Part shown: positions 5,938-8,844 of the stretch, piece by piece
Numbering within the stretch: position 1 is the first letter of the stretch
Layout: each line of letters starts with the position of its first letter
DNA from: an uncultured Micrococcales bacterium
GTDB lineage: Bacteria > Actinomycetota > Actinomycetes > Actinomycetales > Microbacteriaceae
NCBI GenBank assembly: GCA_903853515.1
Contig: CAINTU010000158.1
Coordinates: 1-8,844, forward strand
Reading direction: 5' to 3'
Length of the DNA stretch: 8,844 nucleotides
The notes under the pieces: generated by a model
Databases searched by the model: none
The model's input: the letters and a program-made list of their open reading frames with translations, nothing else
Told to the model about the DNA's origin: nothing
Translations under genes and position numbers: made by a program

Positions 5938-7706
5938 TATTTGACCTCAATCATTTGTCCGGCGGCATCTAGGCTCGAAATCACATAGCGATAATGCTCG
6001 TTAGTTGCCAGCAGATCGCTGTGTTTGCCGAAAGCTGTGATCTTGCCGTCTTGCAGCAAAGCAACTCGATCGGCGAGCTGAACAGTCGATGGGCGGTGTG
6101 CAACTATCAAGGCTGTGGTTGCCTTAAGCACAGTGCGCAGCGCGTCTTCGACCATGGCCTCGGTGTCGACATCTAGAGCCGATAGCGGGTCATCGAGAAC
6201 CAAAACACTTGGCTTTGCTGCCACCGCACGGGCGAGGGCCAGGCGCTGACGCTGGCCACCAGAGAGGCTAAGCCCCTCTTCACCAATCACTGTGTCTAGC
6301 CCGGCTGGCAGTTCGTGCACAAAACCGGCCTGAGCGATTTCGAGTGCTTGGGTCAGCTCGGCTTCGTCAGAATCTGGGCGCCCAAGCAAAACGTTTTCTC
6401 GCACGCTGGTCGAGAACAGCGTCGCATCTTCGAACGCCATAGCCACATGCGAGCGCAGTTCTTCGCGAGTTAGGTCTCTAATGTCTATGCCATCGACCTT
6501 AATCGAACCAGCGGTGACCTCATAGAGTCTCGAGGCTAGAGCAGTCAAAGTTGTTTTGCCCGAACCGGTGATGCCAATAAGAGCAACTGATTCACCCGGT
6601 TCAATCTCGAGGTTCACGCCATTGAGCAAATCAGGTTGGTCGCTCGGGGCATCCTGGTATCTAAAGTGCACGTTCTCAAAAGTGATTCGACCTGTTGGGG
6701 CCGTGATCGTTTGTGCCACCGCTGGATCAGCGATGTCGACCGGCTCATCAAGAACTTCAAAGAAACGCTCAACGGCAGTTTGCGCATCAATTGTCATTGA
6801 GAGCAGGAATCCGATTGACTCGGTTGGCCAACGCAGCACAACCGTGGTGGCCATAAATGCCGCCAGGTCGCCAATCGACATTTGATTGGTCGAAACAAGA
6901 TAGACGCCGGCGAAAAGCGAAAGCCCAACTGCGAATTCAGGAATCATCGACAGATAAAGCCAAAGGTTCGAAACCATCTTGGCTTTCAGCAACTCGGTCT
7001 TTCGCAACTCAAGAGCGTCGTGCGAGAACTTGCCGGTCATGAACTCACCGCGACCAAATGCTTTGAGCACGCGAATGCCGTGAACGCTCTGCTCAACCGA
7101 AGTTGCGAGGTCGCCGGCCTGGTCTTGGCTGCGGCGGGCAGTTGTGTGATAGTCCTTTTCGAATTTAAAACCAATCACCCACAGCGGGGCCATGGTAACC
7201 AAAAAGATGGTGCCTAGAATCCAGTGAAATCCAAAGAGGATTACAAATCCCACGACCATGGTGATTCCGTTTGCTACAAGCAGCACGAGGCCAAAAGAGA
7301 GCCAGCGGCGAATCAGGCTGAGATCGCCTGTTGCACGGCTGAGCAATTGACCGCTAGGCCACTTGTCGTGAAAAGATACCGGCAGATCTTGCAGCTTTGC
7401 ATAAAGGGTGCGTCGAAGGCCTGCCTCAACGTGGGTGCCCGGTGTCAACACCAACCAGCGGCGACCGAGCACCATCAAGGCCTCGAGCATACCAAGACCA
7501 AGCACGGCCAACACAGCAATCAAAAGCTGAGCCTGAGTGCCGTTGTGGGCCAGCGAATTGACTAGGTTTTTTAGATATTGCGGAATAGCCAAGGCGAACA
7601 TGTGAGCAGCGATGGCCGCCAAGGTGCCACCAATCACCCGCGGCAATGCAGATTTGGCATACGGAAAAATTCGCAGCAAAGTGCCAACGGCAGAGCGTTT
7701 CTTCAT
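5937..7706 (-). CDS. ABC exporter half-transporter, subunit with degenerate Walker B
   Basis: This is the first gene of the exporter pair, 589 residues. Transmembrane helices fall at roughly 23-45, 60-83, 135-158, 160-183, 245-270 and 277-300. The ATPase domain covers about 340-585: A-loop Y350, Walker A GITGSGKT (378-385), signature LSGGQ (481-485), Walker B VLVLDD (501-506), D-loop SALD (509-512) and H-loop H537. Two positions deviate: D506 replaces the catalytic glutamate, and E426 in AMAFED (422-427) stands where the Q-loop glutamine is usual. With a canonical signature but a weak Walker B, this subunit should pair with the downstream gene to form a heterodimer, as in TM287/288- or TmrAB-like exporters. 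The start is fixed by in-frame TAA at 7722-7724. The Shine-Dalgarno is poor, with CAGG 11 nt away. The family assignment is firm and the substrate unknown. Confidence 0.92.
   Translation of the reverse strand: MKKRSAVGTLLRIFPYAKSALPRVIGGTLAAIAAHMFALAIPQYLKNLVNSLAHNGTQAQLLIAVLAVLGLGMLEALMVLGRRWLVLTPGTHVEAGLRRTLYAKLQDLPVSFHDKWPSGQLLSRATGDLSLIRRWLSFGLVLLVANGITMVVGFVILFGFHWILGTIFLVTMAPLWVIGFKFEKDYHTTARRSQDQAGDLATSVEQSVHGIRVLKAFGRGEFMTGKFSHDALELRKTELLKAKMVSNLWLYLSMIPEFAVGLSLFAGVYLVSTNQMSIGDLAAFMATTVVLRWPTESIGFLLSMTIDAQTAVERFFEVLDEPVDIADPAVAQTITAPTGRITFENVHFRYQDAPSDQPDLLNGVNLEIEPGESVALIGITGSGKTTLTALASRLYEVTAGSIKVDGIDIRDLTREELRSHVAMAFEDATLFSTSVRENVLLGRPDSDEAELTQALEIAQAGFVHELPAGLDTVIGEEGLSLSGGQRQRLALARAVAAKPSVLVLDDPLSALDVDTEAMVEDALRTVLKATTALIVAHRPSTVQLADRVALLQDGKITAFGKHSDLLATNEHYRYVISSLDAAGQMIEVK
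5945..5948 (-). promoter_or_regulatory. Ribosome-binding site of the second exporter gene, inside the end of the first
   Basis: GAGG lies 7 nt before the ATG at 5937, within the last codons of the upstream subunit (I-E-V-K-stop). Together with the one-base TAATG overlap it supports translational coupling and near-equal production of the two subunits. Confidence 0.6.
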
Positions 7707-7732
7707 AACAAAACCAACCTGTTAGGTGCTAA

Positions 7733-7760
7733 AAGTTATTCCCACAAAGCGCAGGGCAAA
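7733..7760 (-). promoter_or_regulatory. Candidate promoter for the exporter operon
   Basis: On the minus strand TTTGCC (7760-7755), a 16-nt spacer and TAACTT (7738-7733) resemble -35 and -10 boxes. Transcription would start about 20 nt before the exporter ATG at 7706. It lies downstream of the probable mdh terminator, where a promoter would be needed. The -35 match is partial. Confidence 0.3.
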
Positions 7761-7842
7761 GGGCAAATCCGACCCAAAATTCAGGTGGCCGGGTGCCACA
7801 CAGCCTTTCAGTCTATCTGGCGAAACCAGCTAACAAGGGCCT

Positions 7843-7879
7843 AAAAAGCGAGACCTGCGAGAACTTTTATAGGTTCTCG
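7843..7879 (-). terminator. Probable intrinsic terminator of mdh
   Basis: On the minus strand CGAGAAC (7879-7873) pairs with GTTCTCG (7864-7858) around an 8-nt loop that contains the mdh stop codon. A run of five T follows at 7847-7843. A competing stem uses CGAGAACC and GGTCTCG, with one bulged A, and ends right against the T-run. Either form supports termination just past mdh. A stem overlapping the stop codon is unusual but not rare. Confidence 0.5.
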
Positions 7880-8823
7880 ACGTCAGCCTGCTTGGCGCGA
7901 ACGGCCTCAGCCGCAGTGCGCAAAGCGGCAAGTTCGTCTGCATCTAGCGGTGTCTCAACGACTCGCTTGATGCCACCCTTGCCAAGTTGAGCCTCAACGC
8001 CAAGATAAACGCCAGAGATGCCGAATTCACCATCAACCCATGCGCAAACCGGAAAGACTGCACCTGAATCTTCATGCACAGCCTTTGCCATGCGGGCAAC
8101 AGCAGCGCTTGGTGCGTAATAGGCAGATCCGGTTTTCAAGAGTGCCACGATTTCTGCGCCACCGTTGCGAGTGCGCTCGACCAGGTCGGCAACTGCCTCT
8201 GCGCCAAGCACCTCAAGAATTGGCTTGCCATTCACGCTCGATACCGAAGGCACCGGAACCATTGTCTCGCCGTGGGATCCAAGGGTAAGAGTCTTTACAT
8301 CGGCCACATTCGCACCGGTTGCCTCTGCTACAAAGTTTGTGAAGCGAGCGGTGTCGAGCACACCGGCCTGACCGATTACTCGTTCCTTAGGGAATCCGCT
8401 CGCCTTTTGCGCAAGCGCCGTCATCTCGTCAAGTGGATTAGAAACAACCAGAATCACTGCGTTAGGCGCATGCTTTGCGATGTTGCGCGCTACCCCACCG
8501 ACGATGCCGGCGTTCACTTCGAGCAAATCCATGCGGCTCATGCCAGGCTTGCGTGGCAGACCGGCCGTGATGATCACGATGTCGCTGTCGGCAATAGCCT
8601 CATAGCCAGCGCCGTCTGCAGTTGTGGTCGCGCCGACAACCTTGGTCTCATAGCCTTCGATTGCGCGTGACTGGTTCATGTCTAGAGCAATACCCTCTGG
8701 CTTGCCTTCGAGAATGTCGGTCAAGACCACGGTGTCAAAAATGTCGTAGGCAGCCAGCCGCTGTGCAGTGGTTGTGCCATAAAAACCTGAACCGATAACT
8801 GAAACTTTGCCGTGGCGGGCCAT
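7867..8823 (-). CDS. mdh: Malate dehydrogenase, NAD-dependent, LDH-like type
   Basis: This cytoplasmic TCA-cycle enzyme interconverts malate and oxaloacetate with NAD(H). The 318-residue protein is full length for the LDH/MDH superfamily. Residues 7-36 form the dinucleotide fold with GSGFYG (11-16) and the acidic D36 that favours NAD over NADP. The GxGxxG spacing is typical of LDH-like malate dehydrogenases rather than the GAxGxxG dimeric type. The mobile loop PRKPGMSR (90-97) carries R91, at the position that is Gln102 in lactate dehydrogenase, which points to malate/oxaloacetate, plus R97. N129, the catalytic pair D157 and H184 (GSHGE, 182-186) and substrate-binding R160 are present. The ATG at 8823 has AAGGAG 5 nt upstream. 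Lactate dehydrogenase is the main alternative, made unlikely by R91. Confidence 0.95.
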   Translation of the reverse strand: MARHGKVSVIGSGFYGTTTAQRLAAYDIFDTVVLTDILEGKPEGIALDMNQSRAIEGYETKVVGATTTADGAGYEAIADSDIVIITAGLPRKPGMSRMDLLEVNAGIVGGVARNIAKHAPNAVILVVSNPLDEMTALAQKASGFPKERVIGQAGVLDTARFTNFVAEATGANVADVKTLTLGSHGETMVPVPSVSSVNGKPILEVLGAEAVADLVERTRNGGAEIVALLKTGSAYYAPSAAVARMAKAVHEDSGAVFPVCAWVDGEFGISGVYLGVEAQLGKGGIKRVVETPLDADELAALRTAAEAVRAKQADVENL

Positions 8824-8828
8824 GATTG

Positions 8829-8834
8829 CTCCTT
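8829..8834 (-). promoter_or_regulatory. Strong Shine-Dalgarno of mdh
   Basis: AAGGAG on the minus strand, 5 nt before the ATG, is the clearest ribosome-binding site in the window and fixes the mdh start. The mdh promoter lies beyond the window. Confidence 0.8.
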
Positions 8835-8844
8835 GTGGGAATAA

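Noticed and set aside
7737..7748. TTATTCCCACAA on the plus strand, repeated inverted at 8833-8844 upstream of mdh
   Set aside because: A 12-base inverted match is expected a few times by chance in a window of this size, and it is not accompanied by other mobile-element features.
7785..7799. GTGGC/GCCAC hairpin in the mdh-exporter gap
   Set aside because: Only 5 bp, with no adjacent T-run; too weak to call a terminator or regulatory RNA.
7224..7844. Consecutive plus-strand open frames opposite the exporter and across the mdh-exporter gap
   Set aside because: They are antisense to conserved transmembrane segments and have no Shine-Dalgarno, signal sequence or domain pattern. The gap itself is explained by a terminator and a promoter.

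Overview
The window looks like ordinary chromosome from a moderate-GC actinobacterium (near half GC by eye, higher in the glycine-rich gene). The secreted amylase resembles the Streptomyces GH13_32 type. The isocitrate dehydrogenase is the eukaryote-like NADP form, and the two ABC exporter halves carry actinobacterial-style degenerate motifs. A small-genome freshwater Microbacteriaceae (Luna-type lineage) fits best. That placement is an inference from protein character, not a search.

Layout, left to right. (1) 1-1128, minus strand: the first 376 codons of a secreted glycine-rich surface protein that runs off the left edge. (2) 1129-1208: a short gap with two hairpins; the one nearest the glycine-rich gene is a good intrinsic terminator for icd. 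(3) 1209-2423, minus: icd, NADP-isocitrate dehydrogenase, with a GTG start. (4) 2424-2519: a divergent intergenic region with a near-palindrome and a -10 box placed for leaderless transcription. (5) 2520-4106, plus: a secreted GH13 alpha-amylase, the only plus-strand gene. (6) 4107-4131: a tight convergent junction with a perfect 14-bp palindrome. (7) 4132-7706, minus: two ABC exporter half-transporters whose stop and start overlap as TAATG; the upstream gene is 5937-7706. (8) 7707-7866: a gap with the probable mdh terminator and a weak promoter candidate for the exporter pair. (9) 7867-8823, minus: mdh, an LDH-like malate dehydrogenase with a strong Shine-Dalgarno.

Together, mdh and icd are two TCA-cycle enzymes on the same strand, separated by the exporter operon and the amylase. 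The amylase would degrade external starch or glycogen-like glucans to maltooligosaccharides. The exporter pair carries its own evidence of heterodimer function: ABC signature and Walker B defects are complementary, leaving one working and one degenerate ATP site. The glycine-rich protein is probably displayed on or released from the cell surface. No mobile element, CRISPR array, tRNA, rRNA or recognisable riboswitch was seen, and no stretch over 300 bases lacks a gene. I did not find a clearly novel multi-gene system. The least-understood item is the truncated glycine-rich protein.
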